Below are positions 32,300 through 45,230 of a DNA stretch of 64,000 bases, in pieces. The stretch comes from Nageia nagi (taxonomy: Eukaryota > Pinophyta), in assembly GCA_050084985.1 (NCBI GenBank), contig JBITNC010000001.1:62682001-62746000 (forward strand), given 5' to 3'. The notes under the pieces were generated by a model. The model saw only the letters and a program-made list of their open reading frames with translations. It was not told the origin of the DNA and made no database searches. The first letter of the stretch is position 1; every line of letters begins with the position of its first letter. Made by a program: the position numbers and the translations under genes.

Positions 32300-34510
32300 T
32301 ACCTATTATTTCTTTGAGCTGATTTTAATGTATTGATATGGTATAACTAAACAAACAAATTGAAGATATTTCTATATTCTCTTGATAATACAAAACTATT
32401 ATGATTTTTTCTTAACTACATTCTTCTTCCTAGGGTTTCCAGCAATGGGTTTCCTAATGTTGGAAAATCCATTGATGGATTTCTCTTACTGATAAATCAA
32501 CTTTCCCAAAATTTATAAACCCTATTAAAACCTTTGCATTTTCAATTCTATATGTGTCAACACCTATTTCTACCACCTACAACTTATTTTCTAGATTTTT
32601 AAAAATTGAACTATCTTATGGAATTTTTTGATTCATTGCGAGAAACTACATTAGTTTTTCCACATTACAAAACCCAAAAGGTTTCTCATGATCTACCACC
32701 ACCTTATAAATATTATCATCATGATCAAACAAAATGCACCTATGAAGCATGGATGGAATGACCCCCATGGCATGTATCTAAGGTTTTCCTAGTAACAAAT
32801 TGTAAGGTGATTAACCTTGCATAAAATAACACTTGATTTACATAATATTAGATTATAACTAAATTACCAAACTAAAAAACCCAAAAATTACTTTTCAACA
32901 TTATTAAACCCTGTTAATATTCATAAATGATTATGTGACATTAGGTAGAACTTTATCCTTAAAATGATGCAAAAATTAAGTAAGATATATATTCAAACCT
33001 AAACTAGTAGCCAAATAAGACAACTTAACTAATAATCCATATAATTGAACCTTGATGTACAATGTCAAGATTTAGTCCATAATATCTTTACTTGGAAGGT
33101 CATCCTCATCAATCTTTATCATATTCACTTTCCTCCATGAATCTATCATATGTGAAAATATAATAACAACTATGTTCCTAAAAACCTATTCATTTTTGAA
33201 CATATCATACAAAGATTCCTTGTGCATGTAGAATCTAAATAAACTCATATAAACCAATATTTTCTTTTGCATTTTTCAATTTCTCAATCAAATTATAGGA
33301 TTTTGGATCTCTTAAAATATCATTTCTTCATGTGGGTTATTATATTTACTTCTCTAAGTCTACTCCTTTTAGAATAAAAACATAAATAATGATTAATAAT
33401 GATATTAACATGAGTAGCTACTTGATTATTTTGGCTAGAAGAAGCATCATCCTTAAGGTAATCTATTTTGTGAAAATATAATAACAACTATGTTCCCAAA
33501 AACCTATTCATTTTTGAACATATCATACAAAGATTCCTTGTGCATGTAAAATCTAAATAAACTCATATAAACTAATATTTTCTTTTGTATTTTTCAATTT
33601 CTCAATCAAATTATACAATTTTGGATCTCTTAAAATATCATTTCTTCATGTGGGTCATTATATTTACTTCTCTAAGTATACCCTTTTAGAATAAGAACAT
33701 GAATAATCATTAATAATGATATTAACATGAGTAGCTACTTGATTATTTTGGCTAGAAGAAGCATCATCCTTAAGGTAATCTATTTTTCCATCATCTAATA
33801 ATTTATATAATCCTCTCCTTAATCCTATGAAATGATTTGTTCTATGACCTTTAACTTGATGATATGCATAATAATATTCTTTCTTATACTATATGCATAT
33901 ATTCTCTAAAAATTATATAATGAGCTATAGAAAGTTTGATATATTCTCTCATATTGTCATTTTTATTTGGTGTCTCACTATTTTCAACAACATTTACTTG
34001 TTTATCTTCTTTCTTGGTAGTATATGATTTCTTGTTATTTTCTCTTGCACCTTCATATTTGTATTATCTAATAATTACCCAACATTTTTCCATTATTACT
34101 ATTATATAATTCACACATAAAAAAATATAACTCAATATTTTGCAAGCCATAAAATTTGTTATACTAGTTAGTATTAATTAGATGTTGCACTTGAATTGAT
34201 TCTTAAAAACCCCAATAGTTGTGAATATGATGTAATTGAATCAAAAGTTAGATAATAATATCATTTCTATACATATCCCTTTAGTATATATGAAAAGTAT
34301 TTGGCCTTGAGAACATCATTCAACCCAAGTCTCATCTCAAACTTGTTCTCAAAGGATCTCATGTGCAACTTTATATCTTTTTATCCTTGAAATATATCCT
34401 AATTTGGCTGTTGATAATTTAGATTTTTAGAAATAGAAATTCTTATATAAATGGGAAGAGCATCATCTCTCTCATTATCTTTGTATGTTCCTTTCCTCAT
34501 AAATTTCACT
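32300..34510 (-). pseudogene. Third Tat-type gypsy fragment (gag and protease)
   Basis: Minus strand. Near 34385-34290 it reads LHMRSFENKFEMRLGLND followed by AKYFSYILKGYV, a gag core. Near 33880-33800, YYAYHQVKGHRTNHF is a decayed CxxHxxxxHxxxxC finger. Near 32800-32690, LLGKPxIHAMGVIPSMLHRCIL is the protease end motif. It resembles element C but is a separate copy. A 318-bp tandem duplication disrupts the middle. Confidence 0.6.
33151..33786 (-). repeat. 318-bp tandem duplication
   Basis: TGTGAAAATATAATAACAAC begins at 33151 and at 33469. The two copies are nearly identical to CTTAAGGTAATCTATTTT, far more alike than the surrounding decay would allow, so the duplication is recent. 318 is a multiple of three. 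Confidence 0.92.
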
Positions 34511-35619
34511 AACTCATGGAACATGAATTCACTTCAAGAATCTAGGATCTCATGATGGATATTGTAAGTGATATTGAAAATATATACAAATTGAGAATTG
34601 AATTGCTTGTGATACTAACCTATAAACTCTATCTAATCATTCAATACCAATGAAAAATTATAGCCTAACAAGTAGAACATGTCACACAACTAGAAAAATG
34701 TATCTTTAAAGTATAAGCTAAAGATTACTTGGATGATAATAATGTTGTCATAATATAATTGAATGAAGTTCAAATAATAGGTGAACTTGAACACTCTCAA
34801 GTTCCTCCTACCACAAAGATTCCATAATAGTTCCAAGATGTGATCCTTGAACTCAAAATTAAATAGTTATATATACTTGCACATAAAGAACATCTTAGAT
34901 AGGGGACCACTAACCAACACTAGTCTATTTAGAAACAAGAAGAGGAACACAAATTATGGGTGTAATTCCTTAAAGGAAAGAAAGTCCCACTAATGATTGA
35001 AAAGGAAATAAATGAAAAATTTGAAGAGGAAAATTTGTGTCACACTAAGGAACTCAATCTTTAAATTTGTGGCCTTCCAAAAATAATTGACTTGCTACTC
35101 TCCAACCATGTTTTCTTATGTATGACCTTATATTTGAAAGATATAAATCTTAATAAGTCTTGGTATACCTAGATAAAACTCTTATCATTTAGTTTCATTC
35201 ATGATGGGAACACCTACAAGCCATATGAGCCAATAGGAAATTATTTTACATTGTGTGCAAAAAAAAAAATTTATGAATACCTAACTCATTTATAATATGA
35301 ATAAATCAAATGTAACAAAAACATGATTGAGTAGAAGAAATAAGGTAAATGTGTTATTCTTCAAAGTGGTAGAGTTTGGATACATGATGGCCCTCTTTTA
35401 GGAGGGAATACACCTTTGTTCACATCAGCATGAAGCTAAGCATAAGGTCTTTAATCTCATATTAAAATTATTGTTTGAAATTATAGTGCCTCTTTGTTCT
35501 CTTCTTCAACATCATTGAATGATTTAATTAGTTCTAGGGATCTTATCCTTCTTACTTAAACACATGAATAACACTAAAACTATTTCCTTACTATACATGC
35601 TATTCTTAGTTATTTTCTT
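34511..35619. other. AT-rich stretch, nothing recognised
   Basis: Read on both strands. No conserved motif or repeat was found. It may be the 5' untranslated part of the third Tat element. Confidence 0.3.
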
Positions 35620-38300
35620 ATAGATTGGAGACTCGATGAGATACGAAAGGGGCTATGCAGGTGTTTCTGTTGCATATAATGATTTGTACCATGATTTGTT
35701 GACTTCATAGATTCAATTATAATGCTCATATTTTTATGCCAAATACATATGGATCTCTCTTTGTAGGAAACCAACATCTTAACACCTTTACATTGTTATA
35801 TGTTACTTTCCTCCTATTTACTCATCACATTGAATTATAGATAATGGTGACTCATCCTATCTATATCTTTTCCTTGAGATATCTATATTTTTATATTGGG
35901 TAATATATTGCTATTAAATGACTTTAATACATGGAAAAGCACATCCCAAGGCCATTTATATAATATTTGTTCATATCCTCTTTAATTGTTGGATACTAGT
36001 ATGAATGATTTAGGTCTAACATGATAATTAGATGACATAGGGAAAAAATATCATACCTTATGGGAAATGCCTACTCAATTTAGGTTAAGCACATGATTTG
36101 ATCATCTTAAATAAGATTACCTACTTCCCTCAATATAGTCATTCTACATGTGTCCCCTTTGTTAGTGGTATTAGTGTGATCTATTATGCTCTATCTAATT
36201 TCATCTTCACCTCTTTTATCATTGATTTTAGTATATTTGATATTCTACCCTTATCTAATCATATTTATCTCACCCTTACCCTTCCACTTACCAAACACCT
36301 TTCAACTCACACCCCTTCTCATTATCTCATAATTTCCTATATTCACTTTGACCATAATATTAACCACATCTACACATAAGTCCTAAAATAATATCTCACC
36401 AACCCCCACCATATACAAGATCCCATATCACAAGTTAATATTTTTCCTAAATCCTATTAGTTAATTGCTATTGAATCCTTCCCTCATACCATAAATACTT
36501 CATTCCCTCACCCTCATTAGGATCATTACCCTTGTAACTCATGGTTTGATAATGAAATTAAGATCTTTCATAAAATCACTTACTCTGCTATTAAATAGGC
36601 CTAAAGAACTTATTATAACCTTGTAAAAAATAAGACTATGTTATTATTACAATACTACAAAATTGTCAGTACATTAAAGATTAATGCTAAGATATTTTGG
36701 TATCTCTTTCTTTATAAATCTTGTATATGCTCTATCACTTATCTACATGCTTGTTACACCTATGCCTTTTCCCTCTACAATATCATGAATCAACCCTCTA
36801 TTATTATCAACCCTCAACCTTATCCTTTCCATTTATTTATTGATAAAATATTTTTGTATGATATCCATAAAATTCAAACTAGTAAAACATTTGACCTTAA
36901 AAACCTAAGTGTTGGCTTCCTTAAACATAATCCTGCAATCTTGGCTACCCATATTGTTGATATGTTTAACTATATCTCATCTCAAGGGTTTTCCTCTCTT
37001 GGACCTCTAATATCAACCATACCATTTAAAAAGTTGGTGATCCTCTTGATCATAGAAAATACAAAATTATTATAGTTGGCCACACCCTATTTGGAGAAAT
37101 GAATATTATTCATGCACCTATTCAAGCTAGGTTTCATTGAAACTACTACACTTCTAATCACATCCTAACTCTATAGGCCATCATTGAAAAAGATCAATCC
37201 AATAAATGGAAGGTTTATTATTTCTTTATTAACATTCATAAAGTATTTAATATTGGCCCTTGATATCTCCTATTCCAAATTCTTGACAACTTTCATAGGA
37301 CTTGCTTTCATCTTGATCCCAACCTTCTATAATATATTAAATAAATAATATACTATAATTATCATATTTAAGAGATAATATTTTCAAATCCAATTCTATA
37401 TTATCATAGGAAAAAAATTATACTCTTTCATGATCTTATCTCTTCAACCATGCTTTATGGATGTGATATTTGGGGATCTATAACATAACTCATCTTTCAC
37501 CATTTAAAACCCCTAAATTTAGGACCAATTTTTTTTTTTAAATGTATTAATCTATTTGGTTCATAAGGTTCACTATTAATAGACTTATATCCCACATGTA
37601 TTACATATTGATACCTTATTGACTTTATTTAGAACTCATATTTTCTTTATAAGTACAAGGGCACGTTCACCAGGTATTCCTGCTTTAGTTTGTGAGCAGA
37701 TACCCTTGATGATCATGCCTTGGTTTTATTCAAATGAGATATTGAACTTTATTACATATATAAAATTCACCATATTCTATCATACACTTGTGCTTGAGAG
37801 AGTGTACATGTCACATCATAAGGATTTAATACCACTAGTTTAAATGCAAATATTTTTTCGAGAAATCTTACTATTTAGATCCCATAACAATCCCAAGCAT
37901 CCCAAATTATTTCCCATAGTATCCCATTTCTCCCCATTTGATCCCATTTATTTCCAAAGTATACCTAACATTGCCCAATTGATTACCATATATAACTGAG
38001 GAATATATATTTTAAAATTAAAGTTGCTATGGGTCTTAAGTTGGATTTTACCTTTCTTGATTATTTTACATCCTAAGTTTTATTACATATTGTTGGGAAT
38101 ACTTTCCCTATTAGAATCTTAGGTCTACACTTGGAACACTTCTAAAAATCCTACAAACCATAGTTTAGGGTTATAGAATTTAGACTCATCCATAAATCTA
38201 TTAATAAACATATTGAGATCATGGTTATTCTATATCTTATCATTTGAGAAGAATCATTTTCTAAATCATTAATGCTTTCAAAATAATATAGTGAAATCAA
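35620..38300 (+). pseudogene. LINE (non-LTR retrotransposon) endonuclease-RT remnant
   Basis: Plus strand, badly decayed. Near 35640 the frame reads MRYERGYAGVSVAYND, like the RGYGGVAxxW motif of LINE endonucleases, followed by YFPP near 35810. At 36098-36379 the end of the endonuclease is likely (LPLSNHIYLTLTL, compare LPxSDHxPLxLxL). At 37200-37270 KVYYFFINIHKVFNIGP matches the RT motif KxYxCFVDFxKAFDxVP. At 37430-37470 ISSTMLYGCDIWG matches STMLYGxExWG at the RT end, and 37619-37843 continues with RARSPGIPALVCE. Conifer LINEs with this order are known to me; the lineage call is tentative. Confidence 0.6.
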
Positions 38301-39090
38301 ACTTTTGAATTCATAAAAATTTTAGCATATGAGAGACATAGGTTTAGCATAATGATTCGTAAAATCATTAATGTATATTGAGGTATAGTAAGGAGAATTA
38401 AAGATTGTTTTAACTTAAGTTACTTAATATACTATGTACCATTGATCATTCAATAAGATAAACGCTAATCACGGATGGTCCCAATAAATTTAAATAATAC
38501 AAAAATCACAATCCTTGGCATGTTGATTAGCTTTTCTTCTTGCTAACCTCCTTAGTACATCTAATACCAAGTAACAACAAATACATCATTTGAAAACTCC
38601 TTGGACCATGAGCTCCATAATGAGAATGGATCTTTGTATTTACTCATACAGTCTTCTTTTCACGTACCCTCCAAAGTTTCCATGAGTGAGTGGTCAAAGG
38701 TATTGAGATTGAATTGTGAGCATACGAGGATCAAGAGAACTCATCATTTTTGGACCCAAATGCATTATGAATTCAAACCATTCAATAAAATTTATACTAT
38801 TTATATATAGTCTCAAGAGGTTTTTATGCCTTGTTAAGGCCACCTCCCTTCCTCGATAAAAAATAATGTGATATTATGAAAGAAAGTCATTTAACAAAGA
38901 TTTAATTATGAATTCATCATTAATAAATAATCATATCAATAATAACTCAAAATAAATACTACATTCCATCTTTTATACATCCTCTATCTTTATCCTTATT
39001 TCCTACTAAACTATATGGATATTTATATGAAACCTTTCAATGATATTGTAAGTATACTTCTATCTCAGTATAATAGGCATTATTTATTAG
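38301..39090. other. AT-rich stretch, nothing recognised
   Basis: No motif on either strand. The frame at 38601-38810 shows no family likeness. Confidence 0.3.
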
Positions 39091-39150
39091 TAAAATAAAA
39101 TCCTACTATAAATTTTACAGTAAAATAAAATCCTACTATAAATTTTACAA
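39091..39150 (+). repeat. 30-bp tandem pair
   Basis: TAAAATAAAATCCTACTATA plus ten bases occurs at 39091 and 39121 without mismatch except at the end. Confidence 0.9.
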
Positions 39151-39523
39151 GGTTTGATTAAAGTTCTACGAAATGTTTGATAACATTTCCGTTGACCGAA
39201 CATTAGAATTTATGGTTCAATATATGTTTATTTAACATTATTTTGTCCTAAAGGAAACACAACTTTTATATTGATAAACGGTGTGAGTATCTTCCTAAAT
39301 GATGTCTCCGTTATTATTGCGAGGTTTGGAGGGACAAAGAGAGAATAATTGATCAGGATACACCCGACTAGTTATTTAGATAGGAGGATAATTCAACTCT
39401 ATACAGTTCTTTCTTGATCATGATTCTCCGGGAAGAAAAAGATGAAACAACTTTCCTATATATATATTGATATTGATATTTTTATTTATGGTTACATCGA
39501 GAACAGGTCATGTATACGTAGAA

Positions 39524-39566
<43 letters not shown>

Positions 39567-40140
39567 CAAACCTTATATTTTGACATATTAGATCAAATCG
39601 AGCATTAAGAATAATTGGGCGTCGTAGGATATGAGTAATTTCCTGAGGACTATTAGTTCAAATACAATTCGTTATACATTTCATTGGAAAACTACTCCGG
39701 TTAAGGATAACGTTGTAAGCATGTCAACGTTGGTGAGCTCTTTTGAATTTGATGTCTTAAATCAATATTATGAGAACTTGTACACATAGTTTGCCAGCAG
39801 AAAATAAATCAATATCCTTAAGAATTCATACGCCTTTCAAACGCAAATGCGTAGGAAGGCGTGAGTGAAAATATGTGTATAAAGTTTAACTTAGAAAGGA
39901 ATACCTAGTTACGTTGAATAGTCTGCAAAATGTTTGACTGAAAGCCATATTGATAAACAATCTTGTTGAACGTGCAACTCGCTAGTGGAAAATTATTAGA
40001 ACACTACACCTCTCCGGAATTATAGTTTCTAGCCTTCCCTCCATTGCGTATTCGATTCCTAATAGAACCTGGGTCTCACCGGAAAGTTTAATATTAAAAT
40101 GGGCACAACGTACTATCAAATTTTTTGTTCAGTGTACATA
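39151..40140. other. CpG-retaining stretch without recognised gene
   Basis: Base composition changes: CG dinucleotides (CCGTTGACCG, AACGTTG, GCGTAGGAAGGCGTG, CTCCGGAA) are common here and rare on both sides. No protein motif was found. Loosely similar phrases (TTGGAAAACTACTCCGG and TGGAAAATTATTAGAACACTAC) suggest an internal duplication. An AT dinucleotide run lies at 39526-39559. It could be unmethylated low-copy DNA or a young insertion. Confidence 0.4.
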
Positions 40141-41680
40141 AGAGGGGGTCCTCCATGGTTCATTATTCATTGATGAGGAAAAGACCAACAAAGCATTTAA
40201 CATAGCTCCATGCAAGTACCCCTACCCAATTAAATTCACCAAGAACCAAATGTCAAGGGTGTATATTGGAAAGGCTATCGTTCATTTATATCATAGTGAG
40301 TCAGAATGAAGAGAGATTTAGAATTCCTCAACTCAATATTAAAAATGTTACATCATAGACTTTTAAAATAACTTTTCGAATGTAATTACAAGAATTGAAA
40401 AAAAAACAAAAACTCCATAGGGAGGTGTTAAATAATCCATTTTCTTTTCAGCATGAGTGAATCCAAGGGTAACAACAATTTATGGATCCTTGAGCTCCTC
40501 ACACTTGCATAAGTTTCATTTCAATCCAACCTCAAACAAGAGAAAAAAAAAGGTTTTTCCACCTCTAACCTTTCGTAAATCTATCTCATGGGTACAAAAT
40601 ATGTATCGACAGATGTGTTGGAGGACCTATGAGTGAATGGAGTAATACCATTTTGCATATGGCTTATATATATATCTCTAGGAAAACTCAAAGGCCTAAT
40701 AAGATTAGATTACAATTTGTGGATAGAAGAGATTAGCCATCATGTTAACAAAAACAATCATTGAATGAGTACAAATGAATGCTTTGGGTGTGACTGCAAG
40801 GCATAAGAATAGAGGTGAGAACTACTCATTTTCCCTTATTTTTAAAGTATGAAGTCTTGTAAGTACTTAGCCGTGACTTTTCATATCATTCAAGCAATTA
40901 AAGGTTTTGTCTCTCTTCCTTTGCAATTAGACAAGAGTACAATATTTCCCATGTAAGACTATTAATAACTCCAAAGAGGTCTCCTTTCAACGTACTTGAA
41001 TAGTAATATTCTTCATAAATATTTAATGAACCTATCTTTCTTCAAAAAACTATAATAAATGTAAGTAAACTTTACAATGTAACTAAACAATTGTACAAAA
41101 CTTTACATGTAGAAATATCAAATAGTTCTAAAGACATCTTTTCCAAAATACTTTACTAGTAAAATAAATAAATGCATGACAATTTGTCTAAGCATTTTGT
41201 AAAAAACATCATATGTAAGAGTACCAAATACTTACAAAGAAATCCTTTCCCACAACACTTTACTAGTAATATTGTCATAAATCTCTCTACAAACTATAAT
41301 AAATGTAATATATTCACAATGTAACCAAGTGTTTTCGACCAAGTATCTAAAATGCAAGAGAGAGAGTACCCAAGCTTAAGAGGAGGGGATCCTTTTCTCC
41401 ACAGGAATCTAAACTAGAGTTCTTAGAAATAACAAGGGAAAATGCTTATTCTTCTAAAATTCCTTAATATTTATAGGAAAAATGGGGCTATTCATTGCAA
41501 GAAAAGAACTATTGTTCCATCTCATCACATTTATATGTAGGGTGGTGATGTTTTAATTTTTTTTATTAGGGTTTTGGTTCATATACAAAGCTTTATTTCA
41601 AATCATTTGCACCTATCATCAAATAATAATTTAGGTGGGGTTGAGAACTCAATTATTTTTGGAGGTGCCAAAGTAACCTA
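40141..41680. other. AT-rich stretch with degenerate repeats
   Basis: No coding motif. A degenerate unit of the type AAAGA.ATC.TTTCC.A.ACTTTACTAGTAATATT, followed by ACTATAATAAATGTAA, recurs near 40970, 41130 and 41240 at 105-170 bp spacing. Confidence 0.4.
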
Positions 41681-41689
41681 ATTATGAAG

Positions 41690-42135
41690 AAAAGATAAGT
41701 GATATTTCTTATCCCTAAATTTAGTTTTATTAATTGATACTAATATCCTTGATTAAAATTTGAATTTCAATCAATGGAATATTCCTTGTAGTTAGTCAAT
41801 AAAATTTTAAAAATGCACATCAACCTTTTAACACACATCTATTACCTACAGAGATCCCTTCACCCTACAAGATAAACTTATTAGTGCACAATCACATCCG
41901 CATTAGAGACATTATCAAAAACATAGTTTTAATGTGCATCTATATGATTTTTGAGGGATCTTTATGAGTCTATCAGCAATTCAATGCCAATCATTTCCTC
42001 ACTTTTACCAATCCATTCTTTTAACCACTCATCCTAGTTCCCTGGGATCTCCATCCTTGTTCCTTAGCTAGATTGACCTATCACCTATGTTACATAAAAT
42101 ATTGAAGCTAGCATCAACTTTACATAAATAATACA
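41690..42135 (-). repeat. Reversed fragment of the element A LTR family
   Basis: The reverse complement matches the first part of the element A LTR (roughly 790-1230). Shared phrases include CATTTCCTCACT.TTAC.AATCCATTCT, ATAAAATATTGAAGC and TTATTAGTGCACA. Divergence is high. It shows that at least one other copy of the giant-LTR family once lay here. Confidence 0.7.
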
Positions 42136-43469
42136 TATTTAAATTTAAAATTTATTATTACATAGCAATATTTCAAATATAGTTTCATTTACATCCTCTA
42201 TAGTACTCGATGTCAAATAGTGCCATTGGATGGTTCGTTATAGGATCTAGCATGAGATACTTTAGTTGGGCTTGGATTGAAAGGGTTTTGATCAATATAC
42301 TCTCTCAATTCATTTAAGATAAAATAACTACCTCTCATTCCATCATTTTAACTAAATTCGATGCATATTCTATGTTTATCTCTTATAGTATTCCATATTA
42401 TCAAGACTATCAAATAAATCCATTGCATGATTTTAATAACTTTTGACTCAAAGAGATACTGTATCTTATTATTTAAATACTTAATATAGCTTGCAAGTAA
42501 AAATATTCATTGGTATTGGTACTCAAAATATACCTCTCCTAAGATCTATAGGCTTATATATCGAAGGACTGCCACCCTTTCAGCTCCAAGATGAGACCTC
42601 TAATCCTTCTACTAGAGAAATAGAAAAAGGACCAGGAAGGAAATCTACTCAACTTTCCTAAAGATAACTTGGATTGAACAAAAATAATTACTCCCACCAA
42701 ATACCTTCTATTATATTTAGGTCTACATGAAACTAGATATTGGTGTTATTATCATCCCTGATTACATCAAGCTACATATATCCAATGGTCTTCATTTCCC
42801 CTAGGTTACATAAAGGTTTTTCACACTAATTTTGTATTGAGACATACCACCACATCCCTAGAGACTAATGCATATGCAAACTATGCAACATGGAACCAAA
42901 AATTAAAGAGCATTTCATATTTATTTATCCCATATAATATGAAATTAAAAGTTAATTTCATTGCTTATTTAGGGATGTCCACACTTTGAAATCATAGATG
43001 AATTACAAAGACCAAATATGCATTACATTGTATATCATATAAGATGTTTGCCTTAGATATAAAGTATTTTTTGATAGATTATCTAGAACAACAAGTTCCA
43101 AACTTATCACATCCTATTTCAACCATAGAAAACTATGAATTGAAAGTGATACATGAACCTTGAAGATTCAGGAAGGATCACTTAATTGATGTATTACTAC
43201 TAAACCCACTAGGGTTATCTACTTCTCACTCTTACATATTAGGGCTGCTAGGCACTCCCTTTGTCTCCTTGCATGTATTTTTCTATCATCTCATTGACCA
43301 CTTTTTTGTTCGCTTATGGAGATTAATATAAAATTATTATTATTATTATTCAAAGACTCCATTATTAGAGAAGAAGCATCACTTGAATTAGTATTTTATT
43401 ATTATTCACCTTATTTTTTCCTCAATAATTATTAAATTATTATTGTAGATGTTTAAAATTAACCTACAT
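42136..43469. other. AT-rich stretch, nothing recognised
   Basis: No conserved motif on either strand. A short ATT run lies near 43330. Confidence 0.3.
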
Positions 43470-43524
43470 ACATATCTATATATATATATGTATATATATG
43501 TATATATGTATATATATATGTATA

Positions 43525-43560
<36 letters not shown>

Positions 43561-43646
43561 ATATATATGTATGTATATATATATATATATATTATATATA
43601 TATATAGATATGTATGTATATATATATATACATATCTATCTATCTA

Positions 43647-43680
<34 letters not shown>

Positions 43681-43688
43681 CATATCTA

Positions 43689-43720
<32 letters not shown>

Positions 43721-43732
43721 CATACATATCTA

Positions 43733-43790
<58 letters not shown>
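43470..43790 (+). repeat. Large (TA)n / TATG / CATA microsatellite
   Basis: About 320 bp of TA repeats with interspersed ATG, TATC and CATA blocks, including TATC units near 43630-43650. The Tyr/Ile frames through it are artefacts. Confidence 0.95.
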
Positions 43791-43792
<2 letters not shown>

Positions 43793-43796
43793 ACGA

Positions 43797-44165
43797 TAAG
43801 CCTATTATAGCATATAGTGAAAGATTAATAATAAACACTCATATGATAACATATCCCAATTTTGATATGTGATTTTGAGACACACCTTAGTTTTTTAGTA
43901 TTTGAGTATGACTATCAAGATGATAATCTGGTAGTCTTCTCATGTTACCTTACCTTATTTTACATGTAAGAGAATCACCATAATGCATGCCTATAAGAGA
44001 GTGTTAATGCTAGTGTCCTTGAACATAAAAATATGAATAATAAGAGAAGAGCATATAATTTAACTTAAATGATAATAATACAAGATATATTAATAAAATA
44101 AATTATATTTCTAACAAGTAATATCATAATTAATTTGTGATATTAGATATCAAAATTAAGTATCA
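43797..44165 (-). repeat. Probable 3' LTR end of a Tat-type element
   Basis: On the minus strand this starts TTGATACTTAATTTTGATATC immediately after a G-rich polypurine tract, the usual arrangement at the start of a 3' LTR. The far end is not defined, since no partner LTR is in the window. Confidence 0.45.
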
Positions 44166-44186
44166 ACAATTTGCCCCCCTTTGTAA
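44166..44186 (-). promoter_or_regulatory. Polypurine tract of a minus-strand gypsy element
   Basis: Minus strand ACAAAGGGGGGCAAATTGT, the most clear-cut polypurine tract in the window. Confidence 0.65.
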
Positions 44187-45230
44187 GTCTAATGAAATAA
44201 TATGTAATTATGCTTGCAAGAGGATAGAACTTCCCTATCTTATAGAATATTTGAATTAAATTTTTTTTATGATGTATCCTACCCCTTGTTTGCATTGATT
44301 ATTGTAAGAGCAGGCATGGCAATCTAGTGCAATCAAATACAAAAAGCTTGATATAAGAGAATAAAAAATATTATATCTAAAGAGCATATATAGATTCATC
44401 TTATAAAAATATATCATTACTAAGAGAAATGATGAAGCTAATATAATATGAAGGATAAAATAAATGTTTCATCATGGAAATATTCTATTTTCTATTCATC
44501 AACTTATATGTCATCATGATAGTATGTAATGCCCCATTCATAGATAATGATGGTTAATTTAAAACCCGACAAACAAAGACACTAGGATAGTAATCATCAC
44601 AATAAGTTTCACCATTGGAGTTATCCTTTTCCATATGTACCATTTGGAAGGATAAAAATTAACATAAATCAAATATAAAAGTTTTAAAAATAATACTTGT
44701 AATTACCTTTTGGGGAGGACATATAGATTTGTAAAAATGAACTTGTTGGTAACTCTAGGTTAACATTACCATTAGTATCAACACTTGTTTATGAAGACTT
44801 ATGATCTTAAATTGATTGATAACAATATTGATTAAGAATAGTTTATTTTTAGATTTTTACCTACATTCTTGATGACTATCTACCTCAAAAAATGTCTACT
44901 AAATGCCCTGCTTGATTTAAGTGGTAAATCTCCCAAAGGTATTATCCCTTTAAGTGGATTTTTCTTGATGCCAACAACCCAAAGGTATTATCTCTTTAAG
45001 CAAAATATATAAAACTATTTCAAAATTATGTTTGAACATACTACATTCCTAACATGGATGCTAGAAGAATAGATGATAAACCAACTTAAAGAGGAAATCT
45101 TGGACCCAAATGAAGATGATTGTATAGATCCTAGACTAAATATTGTATTGATCATGACTATCCTTATTAAGCAAATAAGGGATTGATATGTATGTTATTT
45201 ATATATAACTTGTACATTTATTTTCTATCT
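44187..45230. other. Non-coding stretch between pol end and polypurine tract
   Basis: No domain was recognised. A short phrase (AGGTATTATC.CTTTAAG) occurs twice near 44938 and 44982. Confidence 0.35.

Noticed and set aside
36098-37843. Host membrane protein genes from Ile/Tyr/Phe-rich frames
   Set aside because: Hydrophobic composition reflects AT-rich decay; LINE endonuclease and RT motifs run through the same stretch.
43498-43872. Tyr/Ile-rich frames of 61-124 codons
   Set aside because: Product of the TA microsatellite; no start context or conserved residues.
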